This document shows, piece by piece, positions 51,109 through 60,282 of a stretch of DNA of 64,000 nt. Position 1 is the stretch's first letter. Every line of letters begins with the position of its first letter. Origin of the DNA: CAVQDV01 sp963711375 (lineage in GTDB: Bacteria > Pseudomonadota > Gammaproteobacteria > Coxiellales > Coxiellaceae); NCBI GenBank assembly GCA_963711375.1, contig CAVQDV010000005.1:1736001-1800000 (forward strand). Reading direction: 5' to 3'. The position numbers and the translations under genes were made by a program. The notes under the pieces were generated by a model, which searched no databases, was not told the origin of the DNA, and saw only the letters and a program-made list of their open reading frames with translations.

Positions 51109-52068
51109 ATGCCTGAAGTCGTTATTTACAAGGCCAAAGATGGGCATATCGAATTAAGGGTTACTCTTTCGGAGGAAACTGTTTGGCTCTCATTGAGTCA
51201 GATGGCGGAACTATTCGGGAGGGACAAATCAGTAATATCTCGCCACCTCGCCAATATTTTTAAAAGTAAGGAGCTCTATAAGCAATCAGTTGTTGCAAAT
51301 TTTGCAACAACTGCCGCTGATGGCAAAACGTATCTGGTAGATTATTACAATTTAGATGCCATTATCTCAATTGGATATCGAGTGAATTCCAAGGAGGGCG
51401 TTTGTTTTAGGCAGTGGGCAAGCAGCGTTTTGAAAGAGCACTTAATCAAAGGCTACACCCTCTACGAAAAACGTCTAGCGGAGCGCGGAATAAAAGAGCT
51501 TCAACATTCCGTCGAGCTGCTCCACAAAACATTGGTGCATCACAATTTGGTCGATGACATCGGCGCTGAGACGATTCAGTTAATTATGAGCTATGCGAAA
51601 ACATGGCACTTGCTGTTAGCCTATGACGAAGATGCATTGTCATTGCCTGGGAAAAGCACTCAAATATTATCGCCCCTGGATTATCAATCGGCTACCCAAG
51701 CTATTGCTTCATTAAAATCTGATTTAAGCACACGTAATGAAGCCAGTGAATTTTTTGGAAATGAACGAGATCATGGTCTCAATAGTATTTTGGGTAATAT
51801 TGAACAAACATTTGGCGGTGAGCCCCTGTATTCCACTGCAGAAGAACGCGCTGCACATTTGCTGTATTTTATTATTAAAGATCATCCTTTTACTGATGGT
51901 AATAAACGCATTGCGTGCTTGATGTTTTTAATATATTTAAAATTGCAAAATCGAGTCATTAGGCTCAACGAAAATGGTCTTGTTGCACTGGCATTATTGG
52001 TGGCCGAAAGCGATCCTTCACAAAAAGACATGATGGTCCGTTTAATTGCTAATTTGCTTATGGATTAA
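51109..52068 (+). CDS. RhuM-type virulence protein fused to Fic/Doc domain
   Basis: 319 residues from ATG 51109 (strong GGAGGAGG upstream). Residues 1-120 are RhuM: VWLSLSQMAELFGRDKSVIS with RHLANIF (helix-turn-helix), then YLVDYYNLDAIISIGYRVNS and FRQWASSVLKEHLIKGY. Residues about 190-319 are Doc-like with the motif HPFTDGNKRIA near 260. The H-x-F-x-D-G-N-K form is that of Doc kinases rather than AMP-transferring Fic. The fused DNA-binding half may act as the autoregulator. Family known; target unknown. Confidence 0.88.
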   Translation: MPEVVIYKAKDGHIELRVTLSEETVWLSLSQMAELFGRDKSVISRHLANIFKSKELYKQSVVANFATTAADGKTYLVDYYNLDAIISIGYRVNSKEGVCFRQWASSVLKEHLIKGYTLYEKRLAERGIKELQHSVELLHKTLVHHNLVDDIGAETIQLIMSYAKTWHLLLAYDEDALSLPGKSTQILSPLDYQSATQAIASLKSDLSTRNEASEFFGNERDHGLNSILGNIEQTFGGEPLYSTAEERAAHLLYFIIKDHPFTDGNKRIACLMFLIYLKLQNRVIRLNENGLVALALLVAESDPSQKDMMVRLIANLLMD

Positions 52069-52189
52069 TAGCGAAGTTGTTATCGATCAAGCTTTTTTTC
52101 TTTACTCATCTACCATGCGTAGAAGGAGCATCCGAGGGCGTTTTAACAGGCGCCTTTAGTCTTTTTAGAGTCTAAATACTCTTTTCTTT

Positions 52190-54121
52190 CTATTGAGGCA
52201 TCCAACTGCCGTGTAAGCCATGTGGAACACGTTGTGGCATTTTAATTCGTGCTAGTGGCTTGTCCTCGAAGGATTCTGCATTCAATAAAACAAATTCACT
52301 GTTTTGAGTTTCTGCATTGTAGGTGTAGACGCCAACGAAACCCTCATCCTCGTTTTTCGAATTTTCTTTTGGAATATAAATTGGCTCACCAATTTCAATG
52401 GATTTACCAAAATCGTGCACCGCCATGGCTTGTTTTTCCGTGTCATATTTGATGAGCGCATTAAACGTAGTGTTTTTATCAGAAATCGTTCGAGTCGGCG
52501 CATATACAAAATGATGTACCTCTGCATGGAGCGCATCATTAATTCTTGGAAATTCAACCGTGTGATCATCCAGTTGAGTATGTTTCACTGATTTATTCTG
52601 AATATTTATGTGTGCACGATATAAATTGGGCTGACGTTTGGGTTCTGAATTGCTCCCTAAAAATAATTTTTCATGACGGACATAATCAACAATAATGTGA
52701 TTGTCCTTTTCAAACGCATTGGCAAAGTGATAGACAAAGAAAGTTTCGGTTTCTATCGAGATAAGCGCGTCTGTTTTGCGATGAACGAGAATAATTTTTA
52801 CACCTAATTCCGGTTTCCAGCTGAGCATATTGCCACCCGTTTTCATGGCATTTAAATCAAAAATGGCCGGGCAATCAAAAAATACCAGATAATTTTCCGT
52901 GAGAACAAAATCATGCATCATGGAGCTGTGTGATTTATCGACAGGAATATTTTTGATTAAAATACCCTCTGAATTTAAGGCATAATAACGTAAATAGGGC
53001 GGCTGCAGCCCATACGTAAAAGCAAATAATTCCTGGGTTCTTGAATCATAACGCGTATGCGCATTCACGTTGAATGGAGAAGTTGCCCCATCGGGACACC
53101 AAGGGCCAATGGTTTTTAATTCTTGAGTCACTTCATAAGCCATGCCTTGTTCATACATCGCGAATATTCTTTGGGCATGACGTATCACGTGAATAAAAGC
53201 GCCATCTTTTATCGGTCCGGGATCGCCATCTTTTCCAATTAATTTTGGGTCAGTGGGAATCGGTTTTCTAATGCCGCCATATAAGGCTTGGCCGGCTTTT
53301 TTTTCTGCTACCAATCCTTTGGTTTCAACCCAGCGATTGCGATAAGTCGCTTTTCCGCTTTGAATATAAATTGCATGCAGCATTCCGTCGCCATCGATAG
53401 GATAGGTATACGAAATAGGGTCAAACATGGGATTAGGACCATTGCGGAGGTATGTACCATTAAGATGTTCGGGAAGGGCGCCTTCAATTTCTAAATTTTC
53501 AGCATCAATTTCTGTTTTAATTGGGGCAAAGTTACCTTGGAGATAGGGATTTTCGGCGATATTTTCTTTATCGCGACTTAATGTCCGGAAGCAATAGCCT
53601 TGATACCAATCTGGAAATACCTTCGTGAACCAAATCGCAATAATAGTCGGGATATAAGAAATAATTGGATAGACCCAGGGAATAAATAAAGATTGATAAG
53701 CGCTTATGGCAGTCATCACTAAAAAGCTAATGGCCCAGACAAGTGTGATAATTTTATTGACGAAAAGGAAGCCCGGCATTTCCCAAAATTCCTCTGGTAC
53801 TTCTTCACGAGCATATTGAAGGGTAAAGGGTTTATTAATCGCCAGCGAAAACCAGGCGATGAAGGTAAGGGCACTATTCGCTAGGAAATTTGCGTTATTT
53901 TCAGGCCAATTGGAAGTGACAAAAATTGTGGCGATGAGTAAACTTCCGAAAAAAATAAGGGTGCACCAGGTTAATAAAAAGCCTTTTTTTAGAGTATTAA
54001 AATCCAATAATACGGTTGAGGCCAGGGCTACGATAATTGCTACTTGATGCTGCTCTCGGGTTTTCCCAACAATAATAAAGTATAAAATCCACGGTAAAAA
54101 GCTCAGTAAAATCTTAAACAT
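52190..54121 (-). CDS. Carotenoid/stilbene cleavage oxygenase with N-terminal membrane domain
   Basis: 643 residues. The first about 180 form five to six TM segments (IVALASTVLLDFNTL, FLLTWCTLIFFGSLLIATIF, LVWAISFLVMTAISAY). The rest is a non-haem iron carotenoid oxygenase: NGTYLRNGPNPMFDPISYTY near the start of the domain, and four iron His ligands at about H355 (NAHTRYD), H403 (MMHDFV), H465 (YHFANAF) and H637 (GLHGSW). Expected to cleave apocarotenoids or stilbenoids with O2. The fused membrane half is unusual for the family. No carotenoid genes are nearby, so the substrate may come from a host. Single gene; 68 bases before convergent RhuM-Doc. Confidence 0.88.
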   Translation of the reverse strand: MFKILLSFLPWILYFIIVGKTREQHQVAIIVALASTVLLDFNTLKKGFLLTWCTLIFFGSLLIATIFVTSNWPENNANFLANSALTFIAWFSLAINKPFTLQYAREEVPEEFWEMPGFLFVNKIITLVWAISFLVMTAISAYQSLFIPWVYPIISYIPTIIAIWFTKVFPDWYQGYCFRTLSRDKENIAENPYLQGNFAPIKTEIDAENLEIEGALPEHLNGTYLRNGPNPMFDPISYTYPIDGDGMLHAIYIQSGKATYRNRWVETKGLVAEKKAGQALYGGIRKPIPTDPKLIGKDGDPGPIKDGAFIHVIRHAQRIFAMYEQGMAYEVTQELKTIGPWCPDGATSPFNVNAHTRYDSRTQELFAFTYGLQPPYLRYYALNSEGILIKNIPVDKSHSSMMHDFVLTENYLVFFDCPAIFDLNAMKTGGNMLSWKPELGVKIILVHRKTDALISIETETFFVYHFANAFEKDNHIIVDYVRHEKLFLGSNSEPKRQPNLYRAHINIQNKSVKHTQLDDHTVEFPRINDALHAEVHHFVYAPTRTISDKNTTFNALIKYDTEKQAMAVHDFGKSIEIGEPIYIPKENSKNEDEGFVGVYTYNAETQNSEFVLLNAESFEDKPLARIKMPQRVPHGLHGSWMPQ

Positions 54122-54236
54122 GCTCTTGTTAACTCCTTTAACTGAAGCAGTTATGATGGTAAATCATATTAGGGATTTTTTAAAGCGGCAACTTTTAAAC
54201 CAGTGGCTTCTTAGTTTTGGGAATTTTAGGCAGCAA

Positions 54237-54258
54237 AGCCACCGTTAAAGCGGTGGCT
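54237..54258 (-). terminator. Hairpin downstream of the MarC-family gene
   Basis: AGCCACCG-N6-CGGTGGCT, 8-bp perfect stem, 25 bases after the MarC stop. The following T-run on the minus strand is short (TTT), so termination strength is uncertain. Confidence 0.4.
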
Positions 54259-54282
54259 ATAATTTGCAACAATTGAATTTTG

Positions 54283-54918
54283 TTAGACAAAAGCCGGAAA
54301 TGCGGTTCTTAGTCCTGCAATAATCAAGTCGAAAGCAATTGCCATCAACAAAAGGCCCATAATTCGGGTGAAAATTTTCACGCCTTCTTCGCCGAGCAAG
54401 CGGGTGATGATGGTTGAGAATAACAGAATCATGGTGATGATGAGGGAGAGAATAATGCAAGTTCCTGCCAAATAAAAGTGATCGGCTATAGAAGCATAAT
54501 GCTGGCCAGCTACCACGGCGGTCGTCATTGCACCTGGGCCTGCAATAATTGGAATCGCCATTGGAACAATAGCGATGGTATCTTTTGCAGCCGATGAAAG
54601 CTTTTTCTCTTCATTTTTTTCGTGTGAAATTAAAGATTTTTGCAATTGCAACATGGAGAGAGCGATCATCACAATCACAAAACCACCGGCAATTTGAAAG
54701 CCCCAAATTGAGATACTAAAAAATTTCAGTAAGCCATTACCAAGAAATACAGAGGTTATTAAGGCGATAGCAATAGCAAAACCGCATTTGTAAGAGATGC
54801 CACGAATTTGTGCGGGTGTTCTATGCGAAGTTAAGCTAATAAAAATTGCTAAATTTCCAAGCGGATTGGTTACCGCAAACATAGCGGCTCCGAAGGTAAG
54901 TAGTTCAGACCAATTCAT
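54283..54918 (-). CDS. MarC-family integral membrane protein
   Basis: 211 residues from ATG 54918 (AGGAGG just upstream). Six TM segments; family blocks FAVTNPLGNLAIFISLT near the N-terminus, IAGGFVIVMIALSMLQ, and VPMAIPIIAGPGAMTTAVV. MarC/UPF0056 proteins are putative transporters of unclear substrate, not proven drug pumps. Eight bases after the MFS gene, same operon. Confidence 0.9.
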   Translation of the reverse strand: MNWSELLTFGAAMFAVTNPLGNLAIFISLTSHRTPAQIRGISYKCGFAIAIALITSVFLGNGLLKFFSISIWGFQIAGGFVIVMIALSMLQLQKSLISHEKNEEKKLSSAAKDTIAIVPMAIPIIAGPGAMTTAVVAGQHYASIADHFYLAGTCIILSLIITMILLFSTIITRLLGEEGVKIFTRIMGLLLMAIAFDLIIAGLRTAFPAFV

Positions 54919-54926
54919 AATGCCTC

Positions 54927-56162
54927 CTAAATTTCGTGCTGATAATGCGTTTCTTTTAATAAAAATAAGGCCGTGAACAATGCTATTGCAAAGCACATCG
55001 GCACCATAATAAGCGCTATTCGGTACTCATGCAACGCATAGTCCGGAGTGCCATTGAGATAGCTGCCGTTCCATAAATGTTGAATGATATACCCAAACGT
55101 TGGCACGAGCGTTAAGCCACCCGTCACCACAGCCATGTTCGTTAGCCCAGCGGCCGTGCCGAGATTTTGTTTTGGATTTATTTCGTTAATTGTTGCAAAG
55201 GCCAGAATTTGCGCCGAAGTTGCAAAACCATATAAAAATAAAGCCACAAAACAGAAGATATTGAGTTTGGTTTGGAAGTAAATTAAAAAGATGGAAGCGA
55301 TAATGCCAGTCGTTGAGGCGAGGGCCATCGGAATTTTTCGTCCATTCAAGCGCATGGCTAGCCAACCTAAAAGTGGGCCACCAGCCGCTACTCCGGACCA
55401 GAGAAAAATCATGAGCTCACCGGCTTCTACAAGGCTAATAGTATAGGCCTTATGCAAAAAGGGAATGCCCCACATGGAGGTGAAAATTGTAATCGGTCCC
55501 CAGGTTGAAAAACCATAGAGAGCGGCATACCAGTTTTGTCGAAGTTTAAGCACGGCCTTCAAGCTGGATTTTTCCTTGTGCTGGGAAGGTGGGATTCGAT
55601 TAGGTCCCATTTTTACGACAAGGAAAACCAAGAGTGCTAGAAATAAACCGAGAACCCCAACGGAAATTGCGGCTGCATGCCAGCCAACTCGGTGGGTGAG
55701 GGCGGCTAGTGGGGCTTGGCCGATCATACCCCCGGCAACGCCAATAACTTGTGCAAATCCAGCATAAGTGGCGAAATAGCGTGGTGGGAACCAGCTTGCT
55801 CCAATGAGTAAGGTGCCTACATATCCAAATGAGGCGCAAACTCCAACAATAACTCGTGTAGCGAGGGTGAAAGAGTAATAATTGCTGATGCCGAAGGCAA
55901 TGGTGGCAAGGGCGCAGCCCGCGAAGGCGATGAATAAAATTTTTGCGGGGCTAAAGCGATCGTAAATCATTCCCACGGGAATCTGCATAGGTGCATATCC
56001 GTAATAGAACATGGAAGCGATCCAACCGAGGCCAACGGCATGGATGCCAAGTCCAGCCATGAGCTGAACAGTCATCGCTGAAGGCACTACTTCCGCCATA
56101 AAGCGGTAGAGGTAGAGCAATGAGGCCACAGCACAGATAATAAGGGGCCAATACTTTCTCAT
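54927..56162 (-). CDS. MFS transporter
   Basis: 411 residues, 12 TM segments. YRFMAEVVPSAMTVQLMAGL, YYGYAPMQIPVGMIYDRFSP (loop 2-3) and RVIVGVCASFGYVGTLLIGA are typical of the anion/metabolite-type MFS proteins common in Legionella and Coxiella. The central loop is basic (SQHKEKSSLK). Substrate unknown. First gene of the operon with the MarC gene. Confidence 0.85.
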   Translation of the reverse strand: MRKYWPLIICAVASLLYLYRFMAEVVPSAMTVQLMAGLGIHAVGLGWIASMFYYGYAPMQIPVGMIYDRFSPAKILFIAFAGCALATIAFGISNYYSFTLATRVIVGVCASFGYVGTLLIGASWFPPRYFATYAGFAQVIGVAGGMIGQAPLAALTHRVGWHAAAISVGVLGLFLALLVFLVVKMGPNRIPPSQHKEKSSLKAVLKLRQNWYAALYGFSTWGPITIFTSMWGIPFLHKAYTISLVEAGELMIFLWSGVAAGGPLLGWLAMRLNGRKIPMALASTTGIIASIFLIYFQTKLNIFCFVALFLYGFATSAQILAFATINEINPKQNLGTAAGLTNMAVVTGGLTLVPTFGYIIQHLWNGSYLNGTPDYALHEYRIALIMVPMCFAIALFTALFLLKETHYQHEI

Positions 56163-56286
56163 TTTTTGTCCTCGTTAATAGGCCTCTCCTTAGCCTTTCA
56201 TTTACGGATTGCGAATTTAAGACGGGTCAGTGTACTATTCTCTTCCTGATTCGGCAAATGCCCATTTCGCATTTCAAAGGAGGAAT

Positions 56287-56748
56287 ATGAAAATTTATCT
56301 TGTTCGCCACGGGGAAGCCCTAAGTTCGGAAGCCGATCCCCAGCGGCCTTTGTCCCCAAAAGGGAAAACGGAGGTCCAACGTCTAGCGGAGTTTTTGGCG
56401 CGTTCCAAGCTCCCGGTTCCGCAGATTATTCATAGCCCAAAATTACGAGCACAACAAACCGCAGAAATTCTGGCGACGGCTTTAAACGCCCAAATAACAC
56501 TTTCTCCCAGCATTTTGGATTCGGAGGCAGAAGTGTATCCCGTCATGAGCATGCTGCCCTCTCTTTCTTCAGACACCATGTTGGTGGGCCATTTACCGAT
56601 GATGGCTAAATTAGTCAGCGCGCTGGTGGTTCACGATGAAAATTTTTTTCCGATCACAAATTATAGCCCTGGCACAGTGGTGTGTTTAGAAGATTACGAA
56701 GGTCGATGGATTATTAATTGGGTTTTGCCGCCAAGCCTTGTTGCATGA
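56287..56748 (+). CDS. sixA: Phosphohistidine phosphatase SixA
   Basis: 153 residues from ATG 56287 (AGGAGG upstream). Histidine-phosphatase signature IYLVRHGEALSSEADPQRPL with the catalytic RHG, IIHSPKLRAQQTAEIL and the second His in MLVGHLPMM. SixA removes phosphate from HPt domains or PTS proteins such as NPr. It overlaps the next gene by four bases (ATGA). Confidence 0.9.
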   Translation: MKIYLVRHGEALSSEADPQRPLSPKGKTEVQRLAEFLARSKLPVPQIIHSPKLRAQQTAEILATALNAQITLSPSILDSEAEVYPVMSMLPSLSSDTMLVGHLPMMAKLVSALVVHDENFFPITNYSPGTVVCLEDYEGRWIINWVLPPSLVA

Positions 56749-57254
56749 TTAGGGAATATGAAATAAAAATCGAGCCTTCTATTTTATTAATGTCGATTTT
56801 ATTTTTGCTTTTAGGCGGCGCTTTTATTGTCATATGGAGTGTCGATATTTATTTTTTCTTAAAAATAATATTGTCCTTGAGCCTAATTTTTTACGGAATT
56901 TATATATTAAATCGTTACTATTTTTTATCTTGCAGAAGTAGCATCAAAAAAATTCACTGGAGCGCGCCTGATGGCTGGAGTTTGACACTGAACGAGGGCA
57001 CACTTGCTGTCATCCCTCGTGCATTGAAGTATCTCCTTCATTCCGCTTCGTGCTTCAGTTGGGCGATCCCTCAAATTGATGCGTCTAGGGAAACAATGGT
57101 TCCCGCTATTCTAGAGAATAATTCTATTTTCACATCGAGCATTATTATTTTAAATTTTAAAATAGCTGAGCGAAAAACGCGCTCTGCTATTTTATTTTTA
57201 AACTCACGAAACCACGCCGATTTTCGCCAACTCATTCGAATCGGCCGACAGTAA
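56745..57254 (+). CDS. YgfX-like two-TM membrane protein
   Basis: 169 residues from ATG 56745, coupled to sixA. Two adjacent TM segments near the N-terminus (ILLMSILFLLLGGAFIVIWS; FLKIILSLSLIFYGIYIL), a cytoplasmic part with IHWSAPDGWSLTLNEG, and a tail RSAILFLNSRNHADFRQLIR resembling the YgfX/CptA end (D-F-R-x-L-R). It is longer than E. coli YgfX, with an extra Ser/Ile-rich stretch. The family call is tentative. Confidence 0.5.
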   Translation: MIREYEIKIEPSILLMSILFLLLGGAFIVIWSVDIYFFLKIILSLSLIFYGIYILNRYYFLSCRSSIKKIHWSAPDGWSLTLNEGTLAVIPRALKYLLHSASCFSWAIPQIDASRETMVPAILENNSIFTSSIIILNFKIAERKTRSAILFLNSRNHADFRQLIRIGRQ

Positions 57255-57311
57255 GACTTATCGAAATCGAATTTTTTTGACTAATGAATAGCTTGTTGGA
57301 TTATGGGGGCA

Positions 57312-57382
57312 TTCCCCTCATCCGTCGCGCATGCTGCGCGCCAACTCCCTCTCCCCTTGCGGGAGAGGGTTGGGGTGATGGG
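57312..57382. repeat. Palindromic repeat with the core also found inside the giant gene
   Basis: Outer arms CCCCTCATC/GATGGG, a small GCGCGCATGCTGCGCGC hairpin, and a 23-base core at 57347-57369 identical (inverted) to 30752-30774. Typical of the abundant intergenic CCCTCTCCC...GGGAGAGGG elements of proteobacteria. Confidence 0.75.
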
Positions 57383-57435
57383 ATATTAAATTATCTACTA
57401 TAATAAAGGTAGATAATCAAAGGGGAGCTAAGCTC

Positions 57436-57846
57436 ATGAAATCAATGAATGCATTAAAGTCACCAAAAATCAAAGTGTTGGCACTAGGAATTGGTTTGCT
57501 GGCGCTGGGCCTTTCAACACCAAGCAACGCCTATTATCACCGTGCAGGTTTTGGTCCAGGATTTATGTTCGGAACCGCGGCGGGAATTATTACTGGAGCC
57601 GCAATAGCGAGCCAGGGCGGCTATTATTATGGCCCCGGGTATTATTATCCTCATGGCTATCGCTATTATCCATACGGCTACGGTTATTATGGTTATTCAC
57701 AATATCCCTATTATCGCGCCGGTTATAGTTACGGGAATGGTTACTATTATGCAGGCTGTCAAAGGGTTTTCGTAAGGTGCCATTATTATCATCACTACCA
57801 TCATCTCTATCGCCAATGCTACCGCTATATTCACTGGGTATGCTAA
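57436..57846 (+). CDS. Secreted Tyr/Gly-rich small protein
   Basis: 136 residues. Signal peptide KVLALGIGLLALGLSTPSNA, cleavage likely after SNA. Mature part: a glycine-zipper-like segment (GFMFGTAAGIITGAAIASQG) then extreme Tyr/Gly/His content (YYYGPGYYYPHGYRYYPYGY) and a Cys-containing basic end (CQRVFVRCHYYHHYHH). GGGGAG before ATG. Such proteins are usually periplasmic or surface; metal binding by His/Cys is possible. Followed by a strong terminator. Confidence 0.75.
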   Translation: MKSMNALKSPKIKVLALGIGLLALGLSTPSNAYYHRAGFGPGFMFGTAAGIITGAAIASQGGYYYGPGYYYPHGYRYYPYGYGYYGYSQYPYYRAGYSYGNGYYYAGCQRVFVRCHYYHHYHHLYRQCYRYIHWVC

Positions 57847-57871
57847 TTAGGGAAAAAAAGCGGGGTTGAAT

Positions 57872-57913
57872 TGCGGGGTCCCGTCTAAACAAAGACGCGA
57901 CCCTGCATTTTTT
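57872..57913 (+). terminator. Rho-independent terminator
   Basis: TGCGGGGTC / GACCCTGCA stem (one G-U) with an inner GTCT/AGAC pairing, followed by six T (57908-57913). Ends the Tyr-rich gene transcript. It overlaps the last codons of the convergent hydrolase. Confidence 0.75.
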
Positions 57914-58892
57914 CAGCAAGCGGTTTAATGGAATCCTTGATTTCTTCGTATACCTCAAGCAAGGGATTTTGTAAAGGCGTGCCTTCTGTTAAACTTTCGC
58001 GTGCGGCACTAAATATTTCATGAATTTTTTTCTCAAGAAGTATAAATTTAGTTTCGACTTGAGCGGCATTTAAATTTTCGGAATATTTTTTATTTTCGTC
58101 TTTCAACGGATCAAATTCTCCGACCATAATTAATGCTCGAGCCATACCTCGAAGATCTTCTATGGGTCTAAAAAGGGGCGAAATATCCGTATCGCTGTCG
58201 TTTTTTCCTTCGGGAAGTTTCGAAAGGTACATTTTCTTTGCCCACTTCAGAAAATCGATATCCATTCCACACCAACGATTAAATTCTTTGTATAAAGGAC
58301 TGCTCATCGTTAAATCTAGCCATGCGGCTAATAGGACTTGTAGTTTAATATTAATTCCTGCCTTTAATGCTCTATGAGCCAAAACAGCGGCAAGATTTCC
58401 ACCGGCACTAAAGCCGCACAAAATGATATTGTCTTTGTCTAGCCCTAAGTCCTGGCCCTGCTCCGAAGCCACCCAATTCAGCACCTTAAAACCATCCTCT
58501 AAAGCAGCAGGAAAGGGATTTTCTGGTGCGCAGCGCCCACTCACATTGATGACACTACATCCGGTATTTACCACTAAATTTTTACAATTTTGTTCTTGCA
58601 ACTTTGCTCTATTGTCGATGAATGCAAATCCTGGAAAATATAATATGACGGGTGATAATCCTTCTTTTATTTCAGGAGAATATAAACGAACATTCACACC
58701 GGTTATATCCAGGTTTTTCTCGGACACATTATTATTTGGTTTTTGGAAAAGAGTAATACTTCGTGCCCCTGTGTAGAAATCAGCAAATCCTCGAACACCT
58801 TCTGGAGTTGGAGCGGAATCAGAGCCCCCAGAAAAAAATTCCTTAACTAATTGAGCAGAGCGGGGGGTTAGAATTTGTTTTTCTTCCTTCAT
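57885..58892 (-). CDS. Alpha/beta hydrolase of the hormone-sensitive-lipase-like type
   Basis: 335 residues from ATG 58892 (AGGAG eight bases upstream). Fold-3 hydrolase: VILYFPGFAFIDNRAK at the oxyanion-hole position (HGGG replaced by FPGF), IILCGFSAGGNLAAVLAH (nucleophile Ser), MVGEFDPLKDENKKY (Asp) and LEKKIHEIF (His). The catalytic triad is complete but the oxyanion motif is atypical. Substrate unknown; short acyl esters or lipids are likely. No signal peptide. Confidence 0.82.
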   Translation of the reverse strand: MKEEKQILTPRSAQLVKEFFSGGSDSAPTPEGVRGFADFYTGARSITLFQKPNNNVSEKNLDITGVNVRLYSPEIKEGLSPVILYFPGFAFIDNRAKLQEQNCKNLVVNTGCSVINVSGRCAPENPFPAALEDGFKVLNWVASEQGQDLGLDKDNIILCGFSAGGNLAAVLAHRALKAGINIKLQVLLAAWLDLTMSSPLYKEFNRWCGMDIDFLKWAKKMYLSKLPEGKNDSDTDISPLFRPIEDLRGMARALIMVGEFDPLKDENKKYSENLNAAQVETKFILLEKKIHEIFSAARESLTEGTPLQNPLLEVYEEIKDSIKPLAEKMQGRVFV

Positions 58893-59000
58893 CAACAAAC
58901 TCCTTTTGTTGTATATGGCAAAACACGAGCAGTATAGTCAATTCAGTAAAAATTTTCAACATTATCTGACGTGAATTTTTTATTAAAACGATTAATTAAT

Positions 59001-59771
59001 TCATTTTTGTAATAAATTTACGGCTTTTCTCACGCATTTTCTCGAAGGGTTATCCAATATAAATAAAATCGGAACTAAGAATATTGACAGTAGTGCCAAG
59101 GTTTTACTAAAGGTATCCATTCCTGGGTCAGTTAAAGGATTGTAGCCATGCGTATAAATAAACAGGAAAATAATACTTAAGGAGGTCAACAGAAAAATAT
59201 TTTGACCTAATAGACTTTTAATTGGAATAAGCGCATAAGTTTTTGGAATTTCTGTATTTAAAATTCGCGTTAATGCAAAAATATTGAAAATCGTTCCTGG
59301 GATAAAAATCCACCAGCCTGAGATATTCAGTCCCGTAATAAATCGACCGACGTCTCCCTGATACGAAAAGGTTGAAATGGTAAAGTACTGCGCCAATGGA
59401 ATCATATTGATGATGAGAAACCAATACGAAAAAATCAATTTTACGGGGCTATTTTGAATTTTTTTGCAGCTGAGTAAAATAAAGGACGATACGGCTAAAA
59501 AGAAACTCACCGTAACGCCGGCAATTCCAATCATCGCGGCGGCAACTCCTCGCCCAGAAATGATCAAGCCGGCATAGTTAACGTTTTCGTCAGTATGCAT
59601 TAAAAACCATCCGCCATACTGGATATCAAAAGGATTTAGTTTTGCCCCATTTAACCAAGCCACTGTTCCATGGCCCCATTCATGCAATAAAACCGAGACA
59701 TAGTAAGCCACGAGTATAGCGAAGACATTCATCAGTAAGATATAAATTGGATTTCTTTGAGAAGTTCTCAT
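59001..59771 (-). CDS. M50-like membrane metalloprotease (HEWGH)
   Basis: 256 residues, about six TM segments. VLLHEWGHGTVAWLNGAKLN near residue 30 is a zinc HExxH motif inside the first TM region, as in site-2-type proteases. SYWFLIINMIPLAQYF later may correspond to the N-x-x-P(G) element that supplies the third ligand, though the Asp of M50 is not evident. The AGGA ribosome site is ten bases from ATG. Function not assigned; it could be a scaffold. Confidence 0.65.
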   Translation of the reverse strand: MRTSQRNPIYILLMNVFAILVAYYVSVLLHEWGHGTVAWLNGAKLNPFDIQYGGWFLMHTDENVNYAGLIISGRGVAAAMIGIAGVTVSFFLAVSSFILLSCKKIQNSPVKLIFSYWFLIINMIPLAQYFTISTFSYQGDVGRFITGLNISGWWIFIPGTIFNIFALTRILNTEIPKTYALIPIKSLLGQNIFLLTSLSIIFLFIYTHGYNPLTDPGMDTFSKTLALLSIFLVPILFILDNPSRKCVRKAVNLLQK

Positions 59772-59871
59772 GAAGCAATTTTCCTTTGAAATAGGCTAGA
59801 TTTCATCATATTATACCCATTTAGAATAAGGGTCTATGCCAGACAGCAACACTCATTGTTAGGAGCTTTTC

Positions 59872-60282
59872 ATGAATCACATCACACTAGCCGTGCAAGA
59901 CATCGAAAAATCCTTCGCCTTTTATCGAGACGTCCTCGATCTTGTGCCCTTAGTGAAATGGAACCAAGGTGCCTATTTTCTGGTTGGTTCCAAAGAAAAT
60001 GGATTATGGTTTTGTTTAAACGTAGACAAAAATCGCAAACCTAGCCCCTGCTACACCCATTATGCTTTTGGAGTGGATGAAAAAGACTTTGAGGCCATCA
60101 CAGGGAAAATTATTCAATCTGGTGCTGAAATTTTTAAAGAAAACTCATCACCAGGGGAATCGCTCTATTTTCTGGATCCGGATGGTCATAAACTCGAAAT
60201 TCACGTTGGAAATTGGCAAAGCAGAATTGAAGCTAAAAAATTAAATCTCGGCAGCTGGGAAAATGTCGAGTGGTTCGTGTAA
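59872..60282 (+). CDS. fosA: FosA-type fosfomycin thiol transferase
   Basis: 136 residues of the vicinal-oxygen-chelate fold. NHITLAVQDIEKSFAFYRDV, WNQGAYFLVGSKENGLWFCL, YTHYAFGVDEKDFE and YFLDPDGHKLEIHVGNW track FosA closely. The metal ligands correspond to H3, H63 and E109 (H7, H64 and E110 of characterised FosA). It adds glutathione to fosfomycin using Mn and K. GGAG lies just upstream of ATG. The following MFS gene starts inside its stop (TAATG), so both are one unit. Confidence 0.9.
   Translation: MNHITLAVQDIEKSFAFYRDVLDLVPLVKWNQGAYFLVGSKENGLWFCLNVDKNRKPSPCYTHYAFGVDEKDFEAITGKIIQSGAEIFKENSSPGESLYFLDPDGHKLEIHVGNWQSRIEAKKLNLGSWENVEWFV

Noticed and set aside
52167..52182. AGAGT/ACTCT hairpin with T-rich tail after RhuM-Doc
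   Set aside because: Only a 5-bp AT-containing stem; too weak to call a terminator.
57590..57958. 122-codon minus-strand frame over the Tyr-rich gene
   Set aside because: Low-complexity complement of TAT/GGT repeats; it also crosses the terminator and the end of the convergent hydrolase.
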